A stretch of DNA of 32,217 nt, from positions 1 through 32,217 of the forward strand of contig CABUMH010000037.1 in NCBI GenBank assembly GCA_902492555.1, given 5' to 3'. Below, piece by piece: positions 24,857-32,217 of this stretch; within the stretch, counting starts at the first letter, position 1; the number at the start of each line of letters is the position of its first letter. A program made the translations under genes and the position numbers. Below the pieces are notes generated by a model. It did not search any database. It saw only the letters and a program-made list of their open reading frames with translations, and had not been told where the DNA came from. The DNA is from Eisenbergiella sp900555195 (GTDB taxonomy: Bacteria; Bacillota; Clostridia; Lachnospirales; Lachnospiraceae).

Positions 24857-25696
24857 ATGAATAAAAAAATAGACAGAAATGAGAAAAAGAGCATGGAAAA
24901 CAACGGAAAATGGAGAAAAGGCGTGAAGGTTGCGGCATCAACGTTTCTTGCCGTCGCGCTGTTTCTGCCAGGGACAGTGAACGTATCTGCTGCAGAAGGG
25001 ATCAGCGCTGTCTTCCGGGACAATTATGTGGACGACGGGGAGTGGATCAATGACAATCGGGTCAGCGTAGGGCTGGACAGCCCTGTAATTGCAATGCTGT
25101 CTCCTGACCAGATCCTTTCCACAGGCGCGAGCATTTCGTTTGCCTGGGATACGGCGACGGAGGAGCAGAAGCTGGCCTATCTGACCAGCATGGAGAAACC
25201 AGATAATGACGCGCTGACATGGTGGGTGAATTCCTCCTATGATGATGCGGTCAAGTTTCAATATTTGAATGGAGTGTCTAAGACAGGGACGCAGTCATCC
25301 ATGTGGGTGATCCAGTCGTCCCTTCCGCTTGCAGATAAAGTCAGTTATTTCCGTACCCATGAGATACGCTATAATTCTCCGGAGGTCATCCAGTGGTGGT
25401 GGACCTATGTGGGAAGCCTGCTTACCACAGCTTTGACAACAAAGGTGGATGCATATAATTATGAAACGTATCTGCGTGCGACCACACACAGCCTGCATAT
25501 GGTCAATGTGGTGGAGAAAGGGTCAGAGAAATACTATATTGCGGCCGCGGATTTGCCGGTCTGCCTGGCAAATGGGAGCATCTATGAGAGCGTGAGCTAT
25601 TACACCCTGGGAGATGATGTGCAGAGAAAATTCTCCAGATATTATCTGAACGGTACGCCCGAGGCTGCGGGCTGCATGCTCTGGAGTTTACAGTAA
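24857..25696 (+). CDS. Uncharacterised secreted protein
   Basis: A 279-residue protein with a long, basic Sec signal peptide: a charged N-terminus to about residue 24, then VAASTFLAVALFLPGTVNVS and a likely AAE cleavage site near residue 46. The mature part is Tyr/Trp/Ser-rich with no domain I recognise. The ATG at 24857 sits seven bases after GGAG; the ATG at 24851 is too close to that site. It lies between the unknown cytoplasmic gene and a lipoprotein gene under ECF promoter copy 1, which suggests a role at the cell surface. Confidence 0.8.
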   Translation: MNKKIDRNEKKSMENNGKWRKGVKVAASTFLAVALFLPGTVNVSAAEGISAVFRDNYVDDGEWINDNRVSVGLDSPVIAMLSPDQILSTGASISFAWDTATEEQKLAYLTSMEKPDNDALTWWVNSSYDDAVKFQYLNGVSKTGTQSSMWVIQSSLPLADKVSYFRTHEIRYNSPEVIQWWWTYVGSLLTTALTTKVDAYNYETYLRATTHSLHMVNVVEKGSEKYYIAAADLPVCLANGSIYESVSYYTLGDDVQRKFSRYYLNGTPEAAGCMLWSLQ

Positions 25697-25726
25697 TTAT
25701 GAATAGAAGAAGGGAGAGAAAACGAA

Positions 25727-27415
25727 ATGAAAAAGATTACAAGGAAAGAAAATCACAGACGCTGCACAGCGCGGGCGGCAGCCGTATTTCTGTGCTGTGC
25801 GCTGCTTTCGGGCTGCGGGCAGAAAACAGCGGAATGGGAGGCCCCTTCAGAAGAGGAAGAGGTATCTTCAGAGGCTGCAAGCGAAGAAATGGAAACGGAA
25901 CAGACGGAGTATGTGACGGAGAGCATGGTGGAGACGACCACGGAAGAAGATATGGCGGATTACAGCTGGATCGAGCCGTACAGGGCGTTCTTAAGCGATC
26001 ACAACAACCTGCTGCCGCTGCTTCAGGAACAGAATGAAGGCGGAGCGAGGGGCTTTATCACGGGCTTTTTCCTGTATGATGTGGATCACAATGGGATCCC
26101 GGAACTTCTGGTGCAGAAATATCTTACGGCGGACTATATCTATACCTGTGTGGACGGGGAAGTAAAGCTCAGAAATGTGATGATGTATGACAGCTTTGCA
26201 GAATCACTGCTTACCTATGACGTCCGGGGCGGGAAGATGTACAATTTTACCCTGGACAGCGGGACAGGGACGGACAGAGTGATGGATCTAAGTGAAATCT
26301 CACTTCTGGACGAGGAATGGACGATGGAGATGGGCTTCGATGCTGGCCAGGAGTCTATATACAGCGCGGTATATGGAGGAATCGAGCAGAGCGACGGAAA
26401 CTATCTGCAGATCGAATGGACGGATGCCGTACCGAATGAGGGCAATGCGGTCAGCAAGGAGGAGTTTGAAGACATCACGAGACATCTGATACCCGTTGTT
26501 CCCCGTGCAATCAATGAAGAGAATTTGACGAAATATCTGCAGGAAGACTATCTGGAGACGGACATGTACGAAAGCTGTTCGCTGCAGGAGTACCGGGATG
26601 AGATGGCAGAGCGTGAAGCGGCGTTTTCAGAAAATGTGCCGGAGATTGAGGCAGGAGGAGATGGGGTGCAGGAGAATATCGTGTTGATGGAGGATGTGAA
26701 TTCTTTCACGATATATTGTGACCTGGAACGTTTGGCCTGCTATCAGGAAGCTGAAGTGAAGCTTGCTTTTGATGAGGAATGGAAAAACATATATTGGGAC
26801 TGGTTGATGAACATCGATCAACAGACAGATATTAACGGGGAACCGGTAATGGAAAGCGATGATTATAAATATGTTGAAGGTGTTGCTTATTTTTCCTTTG
26901 AGGAATGGGATTATCTGGATGCGCCGCTCCTTTGTATTTCCGGTGGAAAAGCTTCTATGAATACCCAGTATTTTTGGATTGATAATGGACAGGTGAAGCC
27001 TCTGTACAGCTCTTCTGAAGCTTCCGCAGAATATACTTTTTTCCTGGACGGAACGAATTATATGCTGTCGATATATAATTCATATATGGGAATAGCTAAT
27101 CTATTCCAAATGGTGGATGGAGAAATGGTTTTAATAGCAACAGCGACGATCCAGAGTGAATTCGGGGGAATAGAGGTATCGGAAGAAAAATATGAGGTGG
27201 CTGCCCAACCTGTATCAAGAGAAGAGTTCATCATGCATATCGATTCTTTCCTGGGGGCAGGAGCTGGAAATGTGGTATTGAGTATGGCTTATAATATAGA
27301 TGCCGTTTATGAAAATGGAACCGCTCCTCTAGTATTGGATTGGGGCTCTGGTGAGATGCCATATGAACTGAATCAGATTAACGAAGGATTAGAGGCTTAT
27401 GGGAATGAGGGATAA
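25727..27415 (+). CDS. Uncharacterised lipoprotein
   Basis: A 562-residue lipoprotein: basic N-terminus, hydrophobic segment and lipobox LLSGC (C30), then a Glu/Ser/Thr-rich linker to about residue 75. A DVDHNGIPEL motif at 118-127 resembles the calcium-binding DxDxNG loop of FG-GAP/EF-hand-like repeats, and similar beta-rich segments follow. No enzyme motif is seen. It is the third gene of the unit from ECF promoter copy 1 and starts 30 bases after the secreted-protein gene. The part from about 26690 on is more A/T-rich than the first half. Confidence 0.82.
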   Translation: MKKITRKENHRRCTARAAAVFLCCALLSGCGQKTAEWEAPSEEEEVSSEAASEEMETEQTEYVTESMVETTTEEDMADYSWIEPYRAFLSDHNNLLPLLQEQNEGGARGFITGFFLYDVDHNGIPELLVQKYLTADYIYTCVDGEVKLRNVMMYDSFAESLLTYDVRGGKMYNFTLDSGTGTDRVMDLSEISLLDEEWTMEMGFDAGQESIYSAVYGGIEQSDGNYLQIEWTDAVPNEGNAVSKEEFEDITRHLIPVVPRAINEENLTKYLQEDYLETDMYESCSLQEYRDEMAEREAAFSENVPEIEAGGDGVQENIVLMEDVNSFTIYCDLERLACYQEAEVKLAFDEEWKNIYWDWLMNIDQQTDINGEPVMESDDYKYVEGVAYFSFEEWDYLDAPLLCISGGKASMNTQYFWIDNGQVKPLYSSSEASAEYTFFLDGTNYMLSIYNSYMGIANLFQMVDGEMVLIATATIQSEFGGIEVSEEKYEVAAQPVSREEFIMHIDSFLGAGAGNVVLSMAYNIDAVYENGTAPLVLDWGSGEMPYELNQINEGLEAYGNEG

Positions 27416-27719
27416 AAAGAGGAAATGAAAAGAGAAACAAGTCATGAAATAAACGAAATCAGTGTGAAGCGAGCACGCTTCAGCCAGATCGTAGGGAGGT
27501 ATGCGCACCGTATGCTTCCTTCCAGTACTCCGAACTGGATGATGTGCTAGCCAGCTTTTGAGAAAACCGGATTGATTTAACCTTTGTCCGGCTGTCCGAA
27601 CAGCTCTGACAAAAAAATAAAAAATTTTTTATTTTCCCTGCAACCTTTTGTTCCTAACCGTGCTCTCTCCTGTTAGAAGGGCTAAGAAGCCCGAAAAAAA
27701 TATACCGATGGAGGAATGA
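27416..27719 (+). other. Intergenic stretch before the sigma operon
   Basis: About 300 bases with no confident gene. It contains a 41-codon frame (27425-27550) with a poorly spaced ribosome site, a small hairpin TGAAGCG/CGCTTCA near 27462-27480, a weak GCTGT/ACAGC hairpin near 27590-27610, then the 22-bp A/T palindrome and ECF promoter copy 2. No clear terminator for the upstream unit is seen, so read-through into the sigma operon is possible. Confidence 0.4.
27614..27668 (+). promoter_or_regulatory. ECF-type promoter, copy 2, before the sigma operon
   Basis: A perfect 22-bp A/T palindrome (27614-27635, AAAATAAAAAA then TTTTTTATTTT) is followed by CCCTGCAACCTTTT (27636-27649), 13 bases and CTCTCT (27663-27668). 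The spacing from the TTTTTA block to CCC and from CCTTTT to CTCTCT is the same as in copy 1. It lies about 50 bases before the first gene of the operon that encodes the sigma-WG protein, which fits autoregulation. Confidence 0.7.
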
Positions 27720-28628
27720 ATGATGAATAACAACGAATGCGGAACAAGGAACATGGAAGGAAACGGACTGAGGAACGCTGTGAACAATGGGCTGGGAAAC
27801 AGATTGGGAAACACCGTGGGAAACGGACAGGAGAATGGAGCGGGAGCCGGAGAAGTCGTGCTCTCATTCAGAGGACTGCAGGAAAAATTAGGAAAGATCC
27901 CGGGGGCTTTGAAAGCGGCGGCTGCTATTGTGCTGATCGCAATCCTTGTGATCGTCGCGGTGCGGATGAATACCGTTCACTCGGGATATAAACATATCCT
28001 GGATGAGGTGTGTGCGCTGGTGAATGACAGGAGCACGGAGCTGGATGAATTTGCAGATACCCTGCTTCCCGGATTTGCAGAAGAACAGTATTATGTTATC
28101 ATGGATGCGATAGGCAGCGTTGGTTATGTGGAGGGTGCGATCGAAGGCGTGGAAGACGGCATGATGGAAGCGTACCTGGATCTGGAGGATGAATTTGGCT
28201 CCAACGCGAAAGTATCCTGGAAAATTATGGAAAAAGAGGAAATGAGCTCCATTCAGATCAGGCGGGCGGAAAAGAGCTACCAGGAATTTGCCGAGAATTA
28301 TCTTCAGGCGGCGCTGGATAAGTTAGACAATTCGGACAGAATCGAATCGCTCGCAAACAGATTTGAACTGTCCCGGTCTGATGTGAGAGATGTATTGGAC
28401 AGCATTGAGGTGCTGGCGGAGAATTGCGAATATATGGATATCGAACGCGGCTACCAGCTTGTATTGGAACTTGAGGCGGAAGGCTCCAGGGATTCCGACA
28501 GCATGGAAGTGGAAGTGACGATGATCTATGCGGATGGAGAATGGATGCTGGATTTCTCTTCTCTGGGAGGCATCGATGTCTTGACGGAAGTCGGTGAGGA
28601 ACTGGATTCCTTGCTCTGGTGGCTGTAA
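27720..28628 (+). CDS. Uncharacterised single-pass membrane protein with an Asn/Gly-rich N-terminus
   Basis: A 302-residue protein. Residues 1-45 are an Asn/Gly-rich low-complexity stretch with repeated NGL.N / GN.. units. One hydrophobic helix follows at about 65-83 (AAAAIVLIAILVIVAVRM), then a largely helical outer domain with many acidic residues, ending in a small beta region (VEVTMIYADGEWMLDF) like that of secreted accessory domains. It lacks the HxxxCxxC zinc anti-sigma motif, so it is not a standard ZAS anti-sigma factor. It is first in the sigma operon and could present a signal to the sigma-WG protein. GAGG lies upstream; the adjacent ATG at 27723 is an alternative start. Confidence 0.8.
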   Translation: MMNNNECGTRNMEGNGLRNAVNNGLGNRLGNTVGNGQENGAGAGEVVLSFRGLQEKLGKIPGALKAAAAIVLIAILVIVAVRMNTVHSGYKHILDEVCALVNDRSTELDEFADTLLPGFAEEQYYVIMDAIGSVGYVEGAIEGVEDGMMEAYLDLEDEFGSNAKVSWKIMEKEEMSSIQIRRAEKSYQEFAENYLQAALDKLDNSDRIESLANRFELSRSDVRDVLDSIEVLAENCEYMDIERGYQLVLELEAEGSRDSDSMEVEVTMIYADGEWMLDFSSLGGIDVLTEVGEELDSLLWWL

Positions 28629-28645
28629 GGCAGGAAGGCATGCCT

Positions 28646-28909
28646 ATGAGAATGATTGGGAGAGTAACGGAGGATGTGACCCGGGATAAGGAGTTTGGCA
28701 GATATCGGATAAACGTGGGTGGCCGGGAATATGAGATAGTATCCAGCGGCAGGCAGGCGATCAAGGACTATCTTTTCATACGCAAGGGACAGCGAGTGGA
28801 GATAGAGGGTGAAACGGAAGGGGAACGTATCCGGCCCATAAGATGCCGAATCGTTCTGAAACCGGATGATAAGGAAAATAAGGGCGGGGAAAAAACGCCG
28901 AAACAGTAG
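28646..28909 (+). CDS. Small uncharacterised protein, possibly OB-fold
   Basis: An 87-residue protein, beta-rich with a Lys/Glu tail. The pattern MRMIGRVTEDV, GRYRINVGGREYE, KGQRVEIEGE, RCRIVLK is compatible with an OB-fold, but the family is not recognised. The ATG at 28646 lies seven bases after GGAAGG. Earlier in-frame starts (GTG 28619, ATG 28640) overlap or sit too close to that site. It is between the membrane protein and the sigma-WG gene, with small gaps, in the same operon. Confidence 0.65.
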   Translation: MRMIGRVTEDVTRDKEFGRYRINVGGREYEIVSSGRQAIKDYLFIRKGQRVEIEGETEGERIRPIRCRIVLKPDDKENKGGEKTPKQ

Positions 28910-28915
28910 TTGAGT

Positions 28916-28954
28916 GGACAAGGGCGCCGCGCATTGCGGTCAGCCCTTATGTCC
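28916..28954 (+). promoter_or_regulatory. Leader hairpin before the sigma-WG gene
   Basis: GGACA-AGGGC (28916-28925) pairs with GCCCTT-A-TGTCC (28943-28954), with an inner GCCGC/GCGGT stem. It lies 40 bases before the chosen start of the sigma gene, has no T-tract and may tune translation or mRNA stability. Confidence 0.4.
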
Positions 28955-28993
28955 GTTACAGCTGCCCGCTGCAGGGGCGGAGAAAGGGAAGAG

Positions 28994-31330
28994 ATGAAAA
29001 CACCAAAGGAACTGGAAGAAGCCGTACAAAGCTATCAAAACGGAGACAGAGGAAGCTTTGACCGCATCTATGAACTATCCTATCGTTATCTGTACACCTG
29101 CATATCCAGGGTGGTGAAAAATGAAGACGCCGCAATGGATATGCTGCAGGAGACGTATCTGGAAATCAGCAGGAGCATCGGTCAGCTGAACCGGACGGAG
29201 GATTTCTTAAGCTGGGCGGCGATGATCGGCAACAGGAAATGTTTTGCCTATCTGAAGAAAACGAACCGTATGGTGCTGGTTGGAACGGACGGAGAGGAAG
29301 AAGAAGCGGATTATTTTGAGAACATCGCGGATGATGAAAGCTTCATTCCGGAAAGCATCCTGCAGGATCGGGAAAAACAGCGTCTGATGAGAGAGATCAT
29401 CGACGGGCTGAGCGATATGCAGCGCTTGTGCGTGATCGGTTATTATTATAATGAAGAAAAGCAGGAACAGATCGCAGAAGAACTCGGCATCCCTGTGAAT
29501 ACGGTGAAGTCCCACCTGAACCGGGCGAAGGCCAATATCAAGAAGGGTGTTCTTGAACTGGAAGAAAAGAAGGGGACGAGGATATACAGCCTGGCTCCGT
29601 TCATGCTTCTGTTCCTTCGTCGGGAAATGGAAGACTGTGTTTTCAAGCCCATGCCGAAAGGGCTGCGCGCCCGGCTGGAAGCGGATGCTTCCGAAACGTT
29701 GCCCGGCGGGGACGGAGCGGAAAATGGAGGCATGCAGGCGGGACAAAGCATGCAGGGCGGCCAAATCTCCGGCGGTTCCCTGCTCGGACGGCTGGCCGGT
29801 GCCTCCCTGAAAGTGAAAATCGCGGCGGGTGTCATAGCGGCCTGCGGAACCATTGCTGTGGCCGGCGCTGTAGCAGGCAACCAAAGCCATCCGGAAAACG
29901 AGGAAGCGGCATATGAGGAATTCCTTGCGGAGACAGGGCAGCAGATGGGCGCGCAGATGGATGAAAATGCTTCCGGCAGTGGCTCGGACACCGCAGATAC
30001 CGCAAATACCGCGTCAGGAAGCAGCGTTCAGACGGAAGAGGGGCAGACAGAGACCGCTGCCGTCGAAGAAGAGGAACGTACGGAATACGGCCAGCTTGCC
30101 ATTTCCGGACAATACGATACGATAAGAAACGCGAGGGATGGTCTGGCGATTGTGTGTAAGGATGAAAAGTGGGGGCTGGTCAGTTATGACAATGAAGTGC
30201 TGGTGCCTCTGGAATATACTTACGCATGCAATATGCTAAATGATGACGGACAGACATTCTTTGGAAACGATGGGGACTATCAGGTGTTCGACCGGGAAGG
30301 AAATGAAATCTTCCGGACGGAGCACAAGATCGAAGCTGTAAGCGAAGGAGTTGTCCTCTGGGAAGAAGCGGATATGGATGCGTATCTGAACGCATACGGG
30401 TATGTCCGTCTGGATGGAACCGTGCTGTATGAACCTGCTGTGGAACAGATATACGATCAGTCCGGTGCCGTGGGATTCAACGAAGGATATGCGATCTGTA
30501 CCGATTATGAGAGCGAGCAGAGACTTTCTGCAGACGGCGAGCGGTTCCCGATTTTTGATGCCCGCTATGAGCGGCTGTATGCGGAAGAGATGGAGCCGGC
30601 GGCGGATACGACGACGCAGAGCAGCGCAGACGGTGCAGCCTTTGACCTTGCCCATCCGATCGGCTGTGTGTATCGGGGCTACTATGTGTCCTTGGGGATG
30701 CCGTTTGAGGATGTGTATGGCAATGTCTATGTCCATGATGCGCAGGGGACGCAGGAATATGTGCTGAAAATCAGGGATCTGGCTGAATATGCCGGTTATT
30801 CCTGGGATGATCCGGAGCTTCGCTGGGTGGTATGGGGATTCCAGACAAACGGCGTCCTTTGCCAGAGTTATGAAACGACGCTGTGCATTTCCCTGGAGGA
30901 TGGAAGCAGAAAACAGTATTTTCTGATTGATACCACGAAACAGGATATGATCGAGGATGAATATGGATACAGGGAACCGGTCATTTCGGATGCCAGCATT
31001 CTCGCAACCGGGGAATTTATCGGGATCAGTGAGAGCAAATATTGGCTGATTCAGAAAGACGGACAGTGGGGATTCATCGATCACAGCGGAACGGTGCAGG
31101 GCATGTTTGATGATGCATGCCGTTTTTCCAACGGCGCTGCCATGGTCATAGAAGACGGCTATGCAAGCTTTATTGATGAGAACATGGAGATGTATGGGGA
31201 AAGGATACCCGCGCAGTCGGTTACAACCTACGGAGATGTGTTTGTGGTGACCACGCCGGACGGGGAGCAGCTCTGCTTTGAAAGCAGCACGCCTCCTACA
31301 TATCCATCATTGCAAGAAGGGGGAAAATAA
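28994..31330 (+). CDS. ECF sigma factor fused to a transmembrane segment and WG-repeat domain
   Basis: A 778-residue fusion. Residues about 15-90 form sigma region 2 (YELSYRYLYTCISRVVKNED, DMLQETYLEISRSI) and about 128-186 form region 4 (LSDMQRLCVIGYYYNEEKQE, then IPVNTVKSHLNRAKANIKK). A Gly-rich linker leads to one hydrophobic segment at about 274-294 (KVKIAAGVIAACGTIAVAGA), followed by a Ser/Thr/Glu-rich stalk to about 365. The outer part has WG-repeat-like units near 380-410 (EKWGLVSYDNEVLVPLEYTY) and 688-735 (GQWGFIDHSGTVQGMF). Sigma and sensor are thus on one chain with the sensor predicted outside the cell. The ATG at 28994 starts a normal sigma N-terminus; a TTG at 28910 would add 28 poor residues. 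Confidence 0.85.
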   Translation: MKTPKELEEAVQSYQNGDRGSFDRIYELSYRYLYTCISRVVKNEDAAMDMLQETYLEISRSIGQLNRTEDFLSWAAMIGNRKCFAYLKKTNRMVLVGTDGEEEEADYFENIADDESFIPESILQDREKQRLMREIIDGLSDMQRLCVIGYYYNEEKQEQIAEELGIPVNTVKSHLNRAKANIKKGVLELEEKKGTRIYSLAPFMLLFLRREMEDCVFKPMPKGLRARLEADASETLPGGDGAENGGMQAGQSMQGGQISGGSLLGRLAGASLKVKIAAGVIAACGTIAVAGAVAGNQSHPENEEAAYEEFLAETGQQMGAQMDENASGSGSDTADTANTASGSSVQTEEGQTETAAVEEEERTEYGQLAISGQYDTIRNARDGLAIVCKDEKWGLVSYDNEVLVPLEYTYACNMLNDDGQTFFGNDGDYQVFDREGNEIFRTEHKIEAVSEGVVLWEEADMDAYLNAYGYVRLDGTVLYEPAVEQIYDQSGAVGFNEGYAICTDYESEQRLSADGERFPIFDARYERLYAEEMEPAADTTTQSSADGAAFDLAHPIGCVYRGYYVSLGMPFEDVYGNVYVHDAQGTQEYVLKIRDLAEYAGYSWDDPELRWVVWGFQTNGVLCQSYETTLCISLEDGSRKQYFLIDTTKQDMIEDEYGYREPVISDASILATGEFIGISESKYWLIQKDGQWGFIDHSGTVQGMFDDACRFSNGAAMVIEDGYASFIDENMEMYGERIPAQSVTTYGDVFVVTTPDGEQLCFESSTPPTYPSLQEGGK

Positions 31331-31402
31331 GATAAACTGATTGCGGCAGCAGTGTGCCTGTTTATCGAAAAAAGTTGGAATGAGGAAGAGGAGGAACGAA
31401 AT

Positions 31403-32083
31403 ATGAGGTATGAAATCAAGGGGGATACGCTTCCGGTAGCTATCTGCAGCCTGCAGAGAGGAGAGGAGCTGTACTGCGAGGCTGGTTCCATGTCCTGGAT
31501 GACGGATGGTATCCGGATGGATACAGAAGGAGGCGGAATCGGCAAGGTGTTTGGCCGGATGTTTTCAGGAGAAACGCTGTTTCGGAATAAATATACGGCG
31601 GAAAGGGATGGGCAGATCGCGTTTGCATCCAGCTTTCCCGGTTCGATTGTGGCGGTGGAACTGTCAGCGGGCAGATCGGTGATCGCTCAGAAAAGAAGCT
31701 TTCTCGCCTGTGATGCGGGCGTGGATATGGAGATCTTTTTCCAGAAAAGGCTGGGAAAAGGCTTCTTCGGCGGAGAAGGCTTTATTATGCAGAAGTTTTC
31801 CGGAAACGGTACGGTTCTTCTGGAGATCGATGGTTCAGCTATAGAATATGAACTGGAAGCGGGGCAGAGGATGATCGTCGATACGGGACATCTCGCCATG
31901 ATGGATGGAACTTGTTCCCTTGACATTGAGATGATTAAAGGAGCGAAGAATATTTTTCTCGGAGGGGAAGGGTTGTTTAATACTTATATTAGCGGCCCGG
32001 GGAAAATCATCCTGCAGACAATGCCGGTTCAGAAAACAGCCATGCAGTTGTATCAGTTCATGCCCCATCCGTCCTCAAATTGA
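31403..32083 (+). CDS. AIM24-family protein (TIGR00266-like)
   Basis: A 226-residue beta-rich protein of the AIM24 family. Recognisable parts are the MRYEIKGDTLPVAICSLQRGE opening, AGSMSWMTDGI, GGEGFIMQKFSGNGTVLLEI and the GGEGLFNTYISGPGKIIL ending. In yeast the relative is a mitochondrial inner-membrane organiser; in bacteria the role is unknown. AGGAGG lies before the ATG at 31403. The gene follows the sigma-WG gene by about 70 bases on the same strand, so it may be the last gene of the sigma operon. Confidence 0.85.
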   Translation: MRYEIKGDTLPVAICSLQRGEELYCEAGSMSWMTDGIRMDTEGGGIGKVFGRMFSGETLFRNKYTAERDGQIAFASSFPGSIVAVELSAGRSVIAQKRSFLACDAGVDMEIFFQKRLGKGFFGGEGFIMQKFSGNGTVLLEIDGSAIEYELEAGQRMIVDTGHLAMMDGTCSLDIEMIKGAKNIFLGGEGLFNTYISGPGKIILQTMPVQKTAMQLYQFMPHPSSN

Positions 32084-32217
32084 TGCGGCAAGTAAGGTGG
32101 AAAGAAATAATTTCATAAAAGATTTTATAAAAATAACTTCTCGGAATCTCAATGAATGAGATTCCAACCGAAACTTGACAACTGAATATCGTGCAGGAAA
32201 AGAAATTTACGAGAAAT
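32084..32217. other. Right-edge intergenic sequence with an inverted repeat
   Basis: No gene is seen. GGAATCTCA (32143-32151) and TGAGATTCC (32157-32165) form a perfect 9-bp hairpin with no T-tract. The following CTTGACAACTGAATAT (32174-32189) resembles the conserved spacer found before 23S rRNA in clostridia, so an rRNA operon may start just beyond the edge. This is a weak, memory-based resemblance. Confidence 0.3.

Noticed and set aside
27425..27550. 41-codon frame before the sigma operon
   Set aside because: Its ribosome site is only two bases from the ATG and the peptide resembles nothing; not enough to call a gene.
28910..28993. TTG start giving a longer sigma-WG protein
   Set aside because: The added 28 residues lie across a hairpin and do not fit a sigma N-terminus; the ATG at 28994 does.
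1..32217. CRISPR array, tRNA genes, insertion sequences
   Set aside because: No regularly spaced direct repeats, cloverleaf sequences or transposase genes were seen on reading both strands.

Overview
The window looks like a chromosomal segment of an anaerobic Firmicute, most likely a gut Lachnospiraceae (Clostridia). The reasons are roughly 50% GC, AGGAGG-type ribosome binding sites almost everywhere, the GGGtGRT / NifU-like gene pair, a Ni-pincer lactate-racemase-type enzyme, a PucR regulator and an extracytoplasmic-function (ECF) sigma factor carrying WG repeats. The taxonomic call is inference. No tRNA, rRNA, transposase or CRISPR array is seen.

Layout. (1) 1-5767: housekeeping genes on the + strand: argH, an aspartate-semialdehyde dehydrogenase gene, topB, and a hexapeptide-repeat acyltransferase that overlaps topB. 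(2) 5806-10206: an ABC uptake operon (lipoprotein, permease, ATPase) followed directly by a PucR-family regulator and a strong terminator. (3) 10294-17233: an NCS2 nucleobase permease, an isochorismatase-fold hydrolase and a BMP-type ABC transporter (lipoprotein, double ATPase, two permeases). The first permease is interrupted by one extra A in an A8 run. Regions 2 and 3 together read as uptake and breakdown of nucleobases, nucleosides or related nitrogen-rich compounds. (4) 17236-21476: a minus-strand transporter/M20 amidohydrolase pair (YfcC family plus hydrolase) diverging from a LarA-type enzyme. (5) 21489-24086: minus-strand GGGtGRT protein, NifU-like Fe-S scaffold and an XRE regulator, with an inverted repeat, a promoter and a probable small RNA between them.

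(6) 24218-32083 is the most interesting part. An ECF sigma factor is fused in one polypeptide to a transmembrane segment and an extracellular WG-repeat region. It lies in a cluster of unknown membrane, secreted and lipoprotein genes ending in an AIM24-family protein. Two transcription units in this cluster start with the same promoter-like element: an A/T palindrome, 4 nt, CCCTGCAACCTTTT, 13 nt, CTCTCT. This identical architecture, upstream of genes that otherwise do not look alike, suggests a self-contained regulon driven by the membrane-tethered sigma factor, including its own operon. The last ~60 bases resemble the spacer that precedes 23S rRNA in clostridia, so the window may end at an rRNA operon.
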